This document shows, one piece after another, positions 50,641 through 60,935 of a stretch of 64,000 bases of DNA. The notes beneath the pieces are model-generated. The model was given only the letters and a program-made list of their open reading frames with translations, made no database searches and had not been told where the DNA came from. Position 1 is the first letter of the stretch. Every line of letters starts with the position of its first letter. Source of the stretch: Nematopogon swammerdamellus (taxonomy: Eukaryota > Arthropoda > Insecta > Lepidoptera > Adelidae); the NCBI GenBank assembly GCA_946902875.1, contig OX336359.1:4526001-4590000 (forward strand), read 5' to 3'. The position numbers and the translations under genes were made by a program.

Positions 50641-51270
50641 CGGCCTCGGTAGCTCAGTGGTGCGGTCGGTCGACTGGTTGTTAATCAGCTGGTTGTTAAG
50701 CAACGCTGAGCGCGGTGAGTATTTGGATGGGTGACCGCTCGACCGTTGGAAGCTGACAGTGGTTCGGACTCCACGTTAAACTGTAGGTCCCTTCCCTTTT
50801 TAGGTTTCCGTATCCCGTATGGAAGCCTATTACTAAGCCTACGCCGTCTGTCCGTCCGTCTGTCCGTCTGTCCGAGGGCTGTATCTCTTGAACCGTAATA
50901 GGTAGCCGGTTGAAACTTTCACAGAATATGTGTTACTATGGCGGATATAACAACAAATAAGAAAAATAAGAAAATGTTAAAAATTAAGGGGGCTCCCATA
51001 CAACATTTTCCTAAAAAATCGATTAGTCACACTATTGAATAATAGATGGCGCCACAGGCTTTTATACATAGCAATGTTGAAAGACAAATATACGAATACG
51101 TACAAAGACAAAATAGGCGGATAATAGCGGATATATACGGAAACCTCCGCGAGTAAAACTCGCACTTAACAGATTTTTACCTTACTAGGTGGTAGGGTTC
51201 ATCCCGGCCGGGTTGGTACCACCGCACTGAGCGAAACGTCGGTCGAAACGGTTATGTAAATAGTTCGTTT
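50641..51270 (+). mobile_element. Family S1 SINE split by a family G element
   Basis: Head 50641-50796: CGGCCTCGGTAGCTCAGTGG, GTTAAGCAACGCTGAGCGCG, TTTGGATGGGTGACCGC, GTGGTTCGGACTCCACG. The body resumes at 51178 (TACCTTACTAGGTGGTAGGG) and stops near 51270. An inverted scrap of the same body lies at about 51340-51410. Confidence 0.9.
50798..51178 (-). repeat. Family G element, complete, inside an S1 SINE
   Basis: TAGGTTTCCGTATCCCGTAT, GTCCGAGGGCTGTATCTCTT, GCTCCCATACAACATTTTCC, GATGGCGCCACAGGC, ATATACGGAAACCTCCGCGA, CTCGCACTTAACAGATTTTT. TTTTTA borders both sides. Confidence 0.9.
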
Positions 51271-51780
51271 TGTCTCTTTGGCGCTTTAGTGTCGTTACCG
51301 GTCATCGATCTTCCATGCACTGTGACTAGGTATCGCTACAGCAGTTTCGATTGACCTTCATTCAGTGCGGTGGTGTCAATCCGGATAGACATAACCCGAC
51401 CACCCATTAATGAAAAATTGTGTGCATTTATAGATTAAGTTCGTGAAAATTGTGTGCAAATGACATTATCAGTTGTTTCATCATTTTGAAATTATTTGGC
51501 CTTAGTGTTAATCCATGCATGACGAACACACTGCCTCTTCCAAAGGGGGCAAGCACTTCACCGCTTAGCCACGAAGTTACACTGGCTGCAACTTCGTAGA
51601 TGAACCAAGTTCAACATGGCTCGACTGTAAATTATTGCAGCTGAGACAACGGAAGTTCTGTTTAAGTTTCAAAGTCATCTTACTATGTTGGATAGCCGGA
51701 CGGCTTGTGTGCTGTTCGATTCCAAGTGTGACGCGAATTTTTCGAAATTAAATGATTACTTAAATAATGAATCAGAGGCA
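51271..51780. other. No gene seen; possible tRNA-like scraps
   Basis: CGCTTAGCCACGAAGTTACA (51571-51590) on the minus strand and GTGCTGTTCGATTCCAAGTG (about 51711-51730) on the plus strand resemble A- and B-box words; no complete tRNA can be drawn. Confidence 0.3.
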
Positions 51781-51782
51781 AT

Positions 51783-51837
51783 CGTGGCTCGTGGAGATCC
51801 CTTCTCTCTGCCTACCCCAATGGGAAACAGGCGTGAC
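51783..51837 (+). pseudogene. Non-LTR retrotransposon ORF, last ~17 codons
   Basis: RGSWRSLLSAYPNGKQA* matches the end of 8767-9048. Followed by TATGTATGTATATA, as there. Confidence 0.75.
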
Positions 51838-52052
51838 ATTACTTTGTATGTATGTATATAACTCTAGGTACAACTACATATAATTCTGCAGTCTGTATGT
51901 TCGCTTATAACTCGAGAACGGATCGTCCGATTTACTTCAGTTATATAAATAAATCTGTAAGCTCAGGTTTTCATATTTAAGATTGTTTTACACTATTGTA
52001 AATAGTATTTATGCTAAGAATTAAACAGAAACATCGAAGTTAAATTTTTAAG

Positions 52053-52375
52053 AAAAGACAGATAAATAGACAGTCAGTCAAACATACAGACATAGGGGTG
52101 AACAATTGGAAAAACAAACAGACAAACACACAAACAAACTGACTGAATGACAGACAGACTAGCAGACACATAGACAAAAAGATATAGAAACAGACTAACA
52201 TACAGACAGACAGACAAACAAACAGACTGAAAGGCACACAGACTAACAGACATACAGACAAACAGACGGACAAACAAACAGGCAAACAGACAAACAGACG
52301 GACAAAGAAACAGGCGAACAGACGACAAACAGACACACCGACAGACAAACAGACTGACAGACAGATGGCAGAAGG
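52053..52375. repeat. Imperfect (ACAGACAA)n-type array
   Basis: About 320 bp of variants of ACAGACAAACAG. Minus-strand frames (CLSVCLFVC repeats) are a composition effect. Confidence 0.85.
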
Positions 52376-52639
52376 CTAACGTTAGCTCCGTATAGACCGC
52401 GGTAACACTTGGACTACCCTTGCTGACCCCAAGCAAACATAGCCAAAGCCACCCCAGTACGGGCAACTTGCACCCAAGCAAGGCTGCTCCGAGGGGTGGC
52501 TCAGGACGCCTCCTCACACACAGAGGATAGCATGGGAATACATATTTAGAAACGCTATTGTCATATAAATTGCTACATTTCAAGTTATTATTTTGTTAGA
52601 TAGGTAAGTTTTGTTTTAGGTTAATTTAAATTTTCTCTA
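52376..52639. other. No gene seen
   Basis: A GC-moderate block (52376-52540) without a motif; 52592-52611 repeats a word found at 40913. Confidence 0.4.
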
Positions 52640-53119
52640 CAGGGTGTTTCAGGATAGGGTTTCGTAACTTCAGGGTTCGGAAGTGGTCCATACGTTGAAG
52701 ACGAAAAGCTCTGAAACTTTTTCCCAGATTCGGTAATTTTATAGTACTTTTTGGTGAAAATCGTTTCATCTAGATTTGGTGGACGGTTAACATCCGCCTT
52801 TATTAAATAAAAATAAAATGACAAAATTGCAATTTTTAACTAAGTAGTAGAATTGAACTGCATTTAGGTAAATTCCAAACACTTAAATTTAAATGACATC
52901 AAAAGAAAAAGGGAACTGGACTAGGTCATTGCACTACCTAGACCTAGACAGCACCTGGGGAGGTCACTGTCACTGTATATCGAGTTTTTTATAACAATTT
53001 CCAATTTTTGTATGAACAAAAAAGTACAGAATTTCGATTTGAGTGATAAGAATTTTTTTCTTCTAATAATGAGTACTTTCTATTCCTGCAGTTTCTCAAG
53101 CCTATACTGAAACAACCTA
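52640..53119. mobile_element. Tc1/mariner-type MITE, copy 2
   Basis: CAGGGTGTTTCAGGATAGGG at the left; right end complement TAGGTTGTTTCAGTATAGG; TA on both sides (52638-52639, 53120-53121). The interior closely follows 14874-15342. Confidence 0.85.
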
Positions 53120-53221
53120 TAAGTTCTTTCTGTTATTTAATTTGTATGTTCTCTTTTAGTTATTTTGATTAAACGTAACAACACCGAAAAAAAAAACATA
53201 TTACAAACGCTTTGTTTTTTT

Positions 53222-53566
53222 TTATTGAAAGCGCAACTCTTGGCGCCGAGCCGATAAGGTGTCTAACGAAGCCCATGGACATTCGGTCGAATGCGGGGGT
53301 TGCGAATGCCATGCCGGCCTGTCAGGTGAACATTTCACGCCCCTCTTGAAGGACGCGTGACTGTACTTGTGGGGAAATATATGGGCAGGGAGAGCGTTCC
53401 AGAGTTTACCGTTTATGTAGAGAAAAGATCTGCAGAATCTATTCGTACAAGTAGTGAGAATCCGAGGTAAGTCCAGCGTGTAGGGATGCAATCCCTGCCC
53501 AGTGCGCGTGGTGCGGAGGTGAAAAGGGGACGATGCGACGGTGTGTTTGGTAGGCACACACTCCAT
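53222..53566 (-). pseudogene. Jockey-clade LINE, ORF2 C-terminal end
   Basis: Minus strand: SPFHLRTTRTGQGLHPYTLD, NRFCRSFLYINGKLWNALPA, FKRGVK and a degenerate end PWASLDTL. Same family as 63147-63362 (SPFHRRATRNGQGLHPY) and as the fragment at 10.7 kb. Confidence 0.8.
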
Positions 53567-53570
53567 TGGC

Positions 53571-53740
53571 GAATTTCACGCGGCTTCGCTCGCGTGAAAT
53601 TCGTATTTAATAAAAAGAAGAAAGGAAGTAAACCCGCTACCTACCTACCTTTATTTCGGCGTGCGGAACAATTCGGTTTGTATCTTAGCGTAACCGGAAC
53701 TGAATTTTATTTAGCCTATCCTCTGCCTATTTAAATTACC
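53571..53740 (+). repeat. Family F-type end plus dispersed repeat
   Basis: CGAATTTCACGCG (53573-53585), then GCTTCGCT, then CGCGTGAAATTCG form a small hairpin of two fused ends. TTTATTTCGGCGTGCGGAAC and GCGTAACCGGAACTGAATTT follow and recur at 56145-56225. Confidence 0.55.
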
Positions 53741-53749
53741 TATATCTGG

Positions 53750-53900
53750 TGTTTATTGTTTATTGTTTATTGTTTATTTAGCATCTATTGGCAGTACACT
53801 GCGCTCAGATTTGTCATATTTACATTGTAACATTCCGCCAGTTCGATTATCACAGCGAAGAAGAACTGACAAAGAAACTTCACTGGAAATTTTTTCAATG
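53750..53900 (-). repeat. LINE 3' tail with (TTGTTTA)n
   Basis: GTTTATTGTTTATTGTTTAT, ACATTCCGCCAGTTCG, GCGAAGAAGAACTGAC. Confidence 0.6.
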
Positions 53901-54106
53901 TCCACTTAGTCTATACAAAAATGTTTGCCACTGCCTAGACACGCATATGTGCTGATTTGTGACATGCAGCAATTCATGACATGATCAGTGAAAACATTTT
54001 TACTATGAAATTGTATGGACTACTGGTTTCTGTCATAAACCACCACATGTCGTTATCGCATAACTAATTAATTACATTCATATCGCATCATTAATTATAT
54101 TTATTT

Positions 54107-55020
54107 ACTAGCTTTTGCCCGCGGCTTCGCTCGCGTGAAATTCGTATTTCAAAGGAAGAAAGTAAGTAACTAAGGGCGAGCTGAGTTCAGGTAAACGATA
54201 AACCATCTCGAAGAAAGTGAGTAACATTTTGAGGCCGAAGGCGGAGTTGCGTTCAGGAAGACGATAAACCTTCTCGAAGACAGTAAGTAACTATGGGCGA
54301 GGCCGAAGGCCGAGCTGCGTTCAGAAAGAGGATAAACCATCTTTAAGAAAGTAAACAAAGGGCGAGGCCGAAGGCCGAGCTGTGTTCAGGAAGAGGATAA
54401 CCTTTTCGAAGAAAGTAAGTAACTATGGGCGAGGCCGAAGGCCGAGCTTCGTACAGGATGAGGGTAAACTTTTCGAAGAAAGTAAGCAACAGAGGGCGAA
54501 GCCGAAGGCCGAGCTGCGTTCAGGAAAACTGAACCTTCTCGAAGACAGTAAGCAACTATGGGCGAGGCCGAAGGCCGAGCTGCGATCAGGAAGAGGATAA
54601 CCTTTTCTAAGAAAGTAAGTAACAGAGGGTGAGGCCGAAGGCCGAGCTGCGTTCAGGAAGACGATAAAGCTTTTCGAAGACAGTAAGTAACTATGGGCGA
54701 GGCCAAAGGCCGAGCTGCGTTCAGAAAGAGGATAAACCATCTTTAAGAAAGTAAACAAAGGACGAGGCCGAAGGCCGAGCTGTGTTCAGGAAGAGGATAT
54801 CCTTTTCGAAGAAAGTAAGTAATTATGGGCGAGGCCGAAGGCCGAGCTTCGTACAGGATGAGGGTAAACTTTTCGAAGAAAGTAAGCAACAGAGGGCGAA
54901 GCCGAAGGCCGAGCTGCGTTCAGGAAAACTGCACCTTTTAACCCAGCTCGCCCTTAGTTACTTACTTTCTTCCTTTGAAATACGAATTTCACGCGAGCGA
55001 AGCCGCGGGCAAAAGCTAGT
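54107..55020. mobile_element. Family F foldback element with ~78-bp terminal inverted repeats
   Basis: The left end ACTAGCTTTTGCCCGCGGCT (54107) and right end AGCCGCGGGCAAAAGCTAGT (to 55020) are exact inverses. Identity continues inward through CGTGAAATTCGTATTTCAAA and GGAAGAAAGTAAGTAACTAA to GGGCGAGCTG. Between them is a tandem array; no coding capacity. Confidence 0.85.
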
Positions 55021-55490
55021 CTTTAAGAAAGTAAGTAACAAAGGGCGAGGCCGAAGGCCGAGCTGCGTTTAGGAAGAGGATAAACTTTTCGAAGAATGTA
55101 AGTAACAGAGGGCGAGTCCGAAGGCCGAGCTGCGTTCAGGAAGACCATAAATGTTCTCGAAGAAAGTAACTTCTTTGTTAGTTATTTTCTTCACAAAGGT
55201 TTATCCTCTTCCTGAACACATCTCGGCCTTCGGCCTCGCCCATAGTTACTTACTGTCTTCGAGAATTTATCGTCTTCCTGAACGCAGCTCGGCCTTCGGC
55301 CTCGCCCTTTGTTACTTGCTTTCTTCGAGGTTTATGGTCTTCGTGAACGCAGCTCGGCCTTCGGCCTCGCCCTTTGTTACTTACTTTCTTCGAGAAGGTT
55401 TATAGTCTTCCCGAACGCAGCTCGGCCTTCGGCCTCGCCCTTAGTTACTTACTTTCTTTGAGTAGGTCTATCGTCTTCCTGAACGCAACT
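54180..55490. repeat. Tandem arrays around GAGGCCGAAGGCCGAG, both orientations
   Basis: Units of about 60-65 bp in plus orientation to about 55170, then in inverse orientation (CTCGGCCTTCGGCCTCGCCC) to about 55490. A block of several units (54300-54540) is repeated almost exactly at 54720-54930, a segmental duplication. After 55490 the text ends AACTTTCGCGTTTATAATAT, a common lepidopteran repeat end, so a larger element may enclose the foldback. Confidence 0.8.
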
Positions 55491-55535
55491 CATTCACAAA
55501 CTTTCGCGTTTATAATATTAGTAGGATTTATTTTG

Positions 55536-56640
55536 GGTAGGTTTGGAGTGAGGCCTGATTTTAGAAATTATTCCCAATTATCGGATGCATGCAAGCAAAT
55601 CCGAAAGCAAAAGCTAACAATATATAAATTTTTGAAATGTGCTAATTAAGCCCTTTCATTTGATACCCAACACGGCATCATTAAAAAAAATTTTTTTTTA
55701 GATCATTACTTATTTCCTCTAGAGTGCGCCATATCCTATAGCCTATAGACGTTGGATGCGTCTTGCTTGACGACCAGCGGACTATCAAGACGCATCCAAC
55801 GATACCTTATTTGTCAAATTATGATAAGTAGTTTCGAAATTATTATGAGGGAACAGATGAACATACATACATACATACATACATACATACCGGTCAAAAA
55901 CATAAATCTTCTTTTCGCTTCGCCGTAGTCGAGTAAAAATAAGAATCTTTTCGATAATATTCCGCGCATACTACACTACGTACAATATAATAAACATACG
56001 ATCAATTAACTTAAATCAAATAGGAACTTCAGTTAAGTAAATATCCGCTAACATCGACTCGCAACAACACTTTTACATAGTAATTAATGATATCGGCTTA
56101 CCGGTGCGATTATGGCGAGCGCATCGCCCCCGCCGCGCCGCCCTTTATTTCGGCGCTTGGAACAATTCGATTTGTATGGGAGCCACATCTTAGCGTAGCC
56201 GGAAGTGAATTTTAGTAAGCCTATCCTGTGTCCCGTATAGTAAAATGGGCTTGTACTAAGTTTCATCAAATTCGGATGATGGCTTTAAGAGTTATGGAGG
56301 AACATACATACATACATACATACATACATACATACAGAAAAGATTTCTAAAAATCGTCAATTTAGCTTTAGTATCATACATAGAGGCTACAAACTCAATA
56401 TTTCCTAAAACCAAGTAACTTACTCCATGACCATCCCTTACAGATTTATTATTAGTATTGATCATGTGATTCTGACAACTTCTGAAGTATATAGGTATTA
56501 TGTAAAAGGTGTATAGTGTCAACGTCAATTTTGATACTTAAATCATATTTTAGTATCAAGTCAACACAATTAATATAAGGGTAGGTTTTAGGATACAATG
56601 ATAACCATCCTGGGTATTAATTTCCATTGGGGTAGTAAGT
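55536..56640. other. About 1.1 kb of minor repeats, no gene
   Basis: (CATA)n at 55861-55890 and 56303-56334, each next to repeat ends (CTTCGCCGTAGTCGAGTAAA at 55919-55938). 56135-56235 shares TTTATTTCGGCGCTTGGAAC with 53652. Short frames only. Confidence 0.45.
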
Positions 56641-56647
56641 GTAGTTA

Positions 56648-56690
56648 GGGGTGAGGGGTGAGGGGTGAGGGGTGCGAGGGACGTCCTCTG
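56648..56690 (+). repeat. G-rich (GAGGGGT)n run
   Basis: Four to five GAGGGGT units; could form a G-quadruplex. Confidence 0.7.
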
Positions 56691-56901
56691 ATTTATACCT
56701 CGAGAAGCAAAAACGAAGATTTACTTCTCGCCAGGCCTTTAAATTATTCCTTCTGGCCGGAACAGACACTGTGATGGAGTTGCCTTAGTTTCATTTATTT
56801 TTTTCTACAAAAAAAAATTGCGTAGAACCTACTCTTCCTTCCTTCCTTCCTTATCCTTACCTTTAATAAAATCTAACGTCTGCCTATTATTAATTACTAA
56901 G

Positions 56902-56975
56902 CGGCGGGTGGCCGAGTGGTTTGGGCATCGGCTTCTCGTGCGGGAGGTCCGCGGTTCGAATCCGGTCAGGCCTTC
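56902..56975 (+). repeat. Family V SINE head (tRNA-derived), isolated
   Basis: GCGGCGGGTGGCCGAGTGGT, GGAGGTCCGCGGTTCGAATC. The family V body does not follow. It lies about 120 bp upstream of the THAP exon. Confidence 0.7.
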
Positions 56976-57095
56976 GTCACTCGCTCAAGGTCGCGAGTTA
57001 AATGCCTACCGCTTGGCGTACCGACTAATCTACAATTAACAGTGGGCTGCTGCTATCCAGCCAGACCGGGCGCGTGGCGCTTTCGAATTTAGAAA

Positions 57096-57193
57096 ATGTC
57101 GAAATCACGTAATTATTGGGCAGTGGACGGGTGCAAAAGTCAAAAGACAAATGAAAACTTGTCTTTTTTTTCATTGCCGAGAGACGAAGAAAG
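57096..57193 (+). CDS. THAP-domain protein, candidate first coding exon
   Basis: ATG at 57096 opens MSKSRNYWAVDGCKSQKTNE followed by NLSFFSLPRDEER. THAP domains begin with C-X4-C near residues 5-13 and have F(H/F)..P about ten residues later; SFFSLPRDEE fits well. The exon ends AG with a strong donor GTAAGT at 57194, phase 2. Position 8 is Trp (TGG) where the first zinc-binding Cys is expected, so the zinc site would be defective or unusual. THAP proteins bind DNA; many derive from P-element transposases. No second exon is recognised downstream within the window. Confidence 0.55.
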
Positions 57194-57789
57194 GTAAGTG
57201 TTTTGTTTAGTAGCATTTTGATTTATTTCTAGTAATTTATTTATTCATATTAGTAGGAGGTCATAGATTTAAAAATAATATCATATTGCCAATAACATTA
57301 GTTAGATGACATGACGCCGAACAGCGTGGTATGTATGGCCTAATTTGTATAAGGATAATAGGTGCGTTGTAGATGATCATTGATCATTAAATTTATTGAT
57401 CAAACAAAACTATCACTGGAAGGTTGCACGCAATTCACGCTTCGATGTGAGAAACTAATTGTGACGCTAACGCATGCATGAATTTGTTCGCATGAATTTG
57501 CCGTACCTAAATATCGTATCGTTGGTAGCTAGAACGATAAAAGTTGGTAGGTATCATCTTCACTTTATTCCTCACAATAAGACAGCACAAAGACACAGCC
57601 CTTAGACGCGCTGAACGACGCGCTTTCGAGATAGAGTTACACGACAGAAAGAGAAGCGAAATGTAGGCAGTTATCGTGTTTAGGCATGCAGCTCTGTGCG
57701 AGTCAATTTGTACTTTATCGCGTCGTCGCAGAGTAGCTATTTCTTTGTGAGTGTTTGTACAGAGCAGCTTCTGTACGGAGTACTCTTTT
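57194..57789. other. Possible intron, no further exon seen
   Basis: Starts with the donor GTAAGTG. Contains TGATCATTGATCA and unremarkable sequence. I found no text matching the second half of a THAP domain. Confidence 0.35.
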
Positions 57790-58088
57790 CTATTCTGTGA
57801 TCCGGTCGGCGTGTACCAATGAGTATTTCTGACGAAAAAAATTACGTGCATACCTTCACCTGCTGCTTCACCGTTCGGAATTGTGGCCGACTGGGCTGGT
57901 ACCACCGTACTGGATGTAAGATGGCCGCATAGCAACCTCGGTTGTGCTCTCATCTAGTCCAGTATAGCCAGCAATCCAGGAAAGTCTCCGGTATGGCACC
58001 TACCTTCTCGGAAGTGATATTGGCTAGACAGACATGTGCTTTGGCCCCTCTGACTCAGACTTCCAAACCGAATTACATAAAAAAAAAT
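57790..58088 (+). repeat. Family V SINE, lacking most of the tRNA head
   Basis: GGTCGGCGTGTACCAATGAG, ATTACGTGCATACCTTCACC, TGTGGCCGACTGGGCTGGTA, CTACCTTCTCGGAAGTGATA, CGAATTACATAAAAAA. Confidence 0.8.
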
Positions 58089-58604
58089 TAACAACTTATT
58101 AATTAAGAGTATCAGGTGTAAAGAGCCTTCGTCAAACTTTGATAAGTTAGTGAATCATACTACATACATTGTATAACAATTGAATCATACTAACGAACGG
58201 ACAGACAGAGTCACGTTGCGTTTTCTAACAGGCTGAGAAAGTTCAAGTCCACGCGGACGTAGTCGCGGGCACAACTAGTGGGTTAATAAAATTGAGGTAG
58301 TAATCCTATCTAGTCAAGAGTTAACTAATTTATGCAGTCAGGTAAGTAGTATACATTGGTATACCATTCAGATAATATGCTTCCTATACAGAGATCAATA
58401 ACGGAAGGTGGATTGTCTCTATATAGTTCTCTGTTCTCGCGGCTACATTGATCACTGAGACAGGAGGAACCTAGCGTCGATAGTGATATATTTTCGTCTT
58501 CTGCGCTTAGCGGACCGGCCGCCCGGCGACAAGACTGAGCGCCGTGTCGGCAAACTTGCGGCCAGAGATTGTCATCGAAATTAGTTTCTTCTTTATCATA
58601 GATT
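58089..58604. other. No gene seen; one repeat end
   Basis: 58185-58280 carries CAAGTCCACGCGGACGTAGT and CGCGGGCACAACTAGT, an inverted lepidopteran repeat end. The remainder is not recognised. Confidence 0.4.
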
Positions 58605-58829
58605 TAAGCTAAAAACTCATTGGGCCCACGTACGCTACGCACGCGTACGTGGGCGCGTCGGTCTCCATACATTTTATATGGAAGAGTGCAGCACGCAGTG
58701 TGTCGCGTAGCGTAGGGTGGCGTGGGCGCAATGAAACTGCGTGCTGCACTCTTCCATATAAAATGTATGGAGACCGACGCGCCCAGATTCGCGTGTGCGG
58801 CGTACGTGGGCCCAATGAGTTTCTAGCTT
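58605..58829. repeat. Palindromic element, ~90-bp arms
   Basis: The left arm (AACTCATTGGGCCCACGTAC...GGTCTCCATACATTTTATAT...GTGCAGCACGCAGT) is mirrored by the right arm ending GTACGTGGGCCCAATGAGTT. Loop ~35 bp. The inner part of the arms is essentially exact; the outer part has several changes. Confidence 0.85.
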
Positions 58830-59003
58830 CAGAGTTGGGCATCTTGATGTATTCTTCTTTACCAGTGGCGTTAATTAGAATAGGAAATTATTTAGAATAG
58901 CAACTGATTCAAACCCATGACAACGCCATCTATCATTCATTATTTGTCATATTAAATAATATATATACAATAAGTTCAACAGCTGAAACAGGCAGTTGAG
59001 AAA

Positions 59004-59665
59004 TTGTCATGTTCCGAGTCACTCCGGCCGATAACCCCGTCTCTGCAGCCTGATCGCATTCCGCAAGTGGGGACACCGAACGAAACGCTGAGTGTGCGTA
59101 ACATCAATATGCGCAGGCGAGGTGCTCAAGTGTCGTCACCCAGCGATTGCACATCGACGCCGGTATGCTACGTAAGCGCTGACGGTGCTGTTGATGCCTC
59201 GACTTCTACACTGCGCACCGTCCACTCATCCGCCACGTCCAGGATAAGGGTGAGCGAGTTGAGAGTGTCGAGGCTCTTCCTTCTCACTGGGCTGACACGA
59301 ACTTTTGCGCTTTCAAGCTGTGCATTCCTGCCGAGAAGGTGAAGACATTCCTTCGCAGTGAGTTTTGGCCCTCCGGTGTGGTGTTCCGGCGCTACAATCG
59401 CGACCTACATCGTGAGGTCGCGCGCCACAAGTATGCTGAGCCCGCGCCGGAGCTGTCTACAACTGCCGTCCTGCACATTCAGGATACGCACCCCGCGCCG
59501 CCGCCGACGACGCCCGCGCCGCTGCCGACGCCCGTTCCGCGGACGCAATCTGCGCCCACTCTACGCGCACCTGATCCACCGCGTCAGCAGACTAATATGA
59601 CGCATACGGGTCTCTATTGGGACCCGTACAGACACAAGTGGAGAAAAAGTAATTTTAGTTCTTAG
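59004..59665 (+). pseudogene. Unassigned protein fragment, possibly retroelement ORF1 (gag-like)
   Basis: Two overlapping frames. 59004-59342 has QVGTPNETLSVRNINMRRRG. A second frame, open from about 59190, has VESVEALPSHWADTNFCAFK, LCIPAEKVKTFLRSEFWPSG, VVFRRYN and a Pro-rich stretch to the stop at 59665. The FKLCIP...FWPSGVVFRR part resembles a domain near the end of insect LINE ORF1 proteins, from memory only. AATAAA at 59707 and a poly-A run after 59718 suggest a retroposed 3' end. A frameshift near 59190-59225 would join the parts. Confidence 0.35.
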
Positions 59666-59905
59666 GTTAAGACATTTGTATTTTCAATATGGCCCTAGTT
59701 GGCTGAAATAAAGAGATGAATAAAAAAAAAAAATAAATAAATAAAATACTCGTATATAAACAATTTTATCTGGAGACGACAAATTTGTCGAAATATCATA
59801 AAAAATATGTGTTTTTTTATTAAATAATGTAAATAATAACAACAATAACCTAATATTTGCGTAAAAAAGTACTTATTTTATTTTTTTATTTTTATGTAAA
59901 CCTGC

Positions 59906-60055
59906 ATGGGCGGCTGTGCCGAGAGATCAATGGTGCAGTCGACAGAGCCAAAATCACCTCTCCTCGCGAAACCACGCTCAGCTAGGTGCCATCACTCACT
60001 TCACGGATGTAGTGGGTTATGTAGCCAACCGTGTCAGATTCCATAAAAAAAATAA
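59906..60055 (+). repeat. GGCTGTGCCGAG head joined to the family S tail
   Basis: GGGCGGCTGTGCCGAGAGAT, GCAGTCGACAGAGCC, CACGCTCAGCTAGGTGCCAT, then GTGGGTTATGTAGCCAACCG and GATTCCATAAAAA. Another head on the shared 3' module. Confidence 0.7.
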
Positions 60056-60061
60056 TAAATT

Positions 60062-60127
60062 AAAAAATGTCTACGTGGTGGTACGGAAACCTCGGTACGT
60101 GAGTCCAACTCTCACTTGGCCAGTTTT
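60062..60127 (-). repeat. Family G 5'-end fragment
   Basis: GGTACGGAAACCTCGGTACG, GAGTCCAACTCTCACTTGGC, CAGTTTT. Confidence 0.65.
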
Positions 60128-60474
60128 AAATTTCGAAAACGCATTTTTGGACGCCGTTTTTTTTAATCCAAAATCTCTAGCAAAATATATTGCCCCTCTT
60201 GGTCAATATTCGTTACGCGTCATTTAGAATCCTTGAATCAAGTCTTCAACTCGGTAAATGTTATGTTTTGCTCGAGAACCTCACTCAGGGTTCGTGTTTT
60301 GTCGGGTTAGCAACAAAAACTCGCTCTGTCGTCGCGGTGGGTGTCCCACTGAGTTATTCGCTGGGGAATTGTTTTATATCTCGACCGGAGGGTGGTCTTT
60401 GAGAAAAGGATAATTCACTTGGTTTGGAAGTTTTGAAATTTAGCTGAAAGTTGACGAGGTCAAGATAATGAAAA
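60128..60474. other. No gene seen
   Basis: Short open frame only; nothing recognised. Confidence 0.35.
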
Positions 60475-60935
60475 TATCAGCACAACACCGACCACCACGT
60501 TCCTTAAAATATTAGGAAGAGATCTTCGCCTTCTATCAAGCAGCAATTAAACTTTTCCCTTGCCCCTTACTAGGGTGGTAGGCTCAAATTGTAGCCGACT
60601 GGGTTGGTACTACCGTACTGGATGTATATGGCCGCATAGCAGCCTCGGTTGTGTTCTCTTCTAGTCCAGTATAGCCAGCAATCCAGGGAAGTCTCTGGTA
60701 TGGCATCAACCTTCTCGGAGGTGATATTGGCTGGTCGGAGCATGCGCTTTGGCCTCTCCGACTCAGCCAACCATACCCGATTACATAAGAAAAAAATTAC
60801 TTACTGCATGACTGTGGAAGCAAAGTGCCAAGGTGGCTATACCGTCACCCTTTGGCACAGCATCTTATCCTCATGACTTAGCATTATATAGCATGCGCGG
60901 GGAGAGATTCAGTGGGCCAATATAATACAATACAG
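60475..60935 (-). repeat. Family C element, interrupted by a family V SINE
   Basis: 60478-60548 has CACAACACCGACCACCACGT and TCAAGCAGCAATTAA. After the V copy, 60798-60935 continues ACTGCATGACTGTGGAAGC, GCCAAGGTGGCTATACCGTC, CACAGCATCTTATCC and the H1 words GGGGAGAGATTCAGTGGG. Confidence 0.75.
60549..60794 (+). repeat. Family V SINE, 5'-truncated
   Basis: CTTTTCCCTTGCCCCTTACT, GTAGCCGACTGGGTTGGTAC, TATAGCCAGCAATCCAGGGA, GGTCGGAGCATGCGCTTTGG, CGATTACATAAGAAAAA. Confidence 0.85.

Noticed and set aside
52040..52583. Cys/Val-rich minus-strand open frames
   Set aside because: Translation of an ACAGACAA-type simple repeat.
54170..55405. Ser/Leu-rich frames (YLLSSRRFIVFLNA repeats) and their complements
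   Set aside because: Frame readings of the family F tandem units, not proteins.
56902..56975. A functional tRNA gene (Leu/Ser-like)
   Set aside because: The same head occurs in family V SINEs at 17.6 and 46.2 kb and the acceptor stems do not pair.
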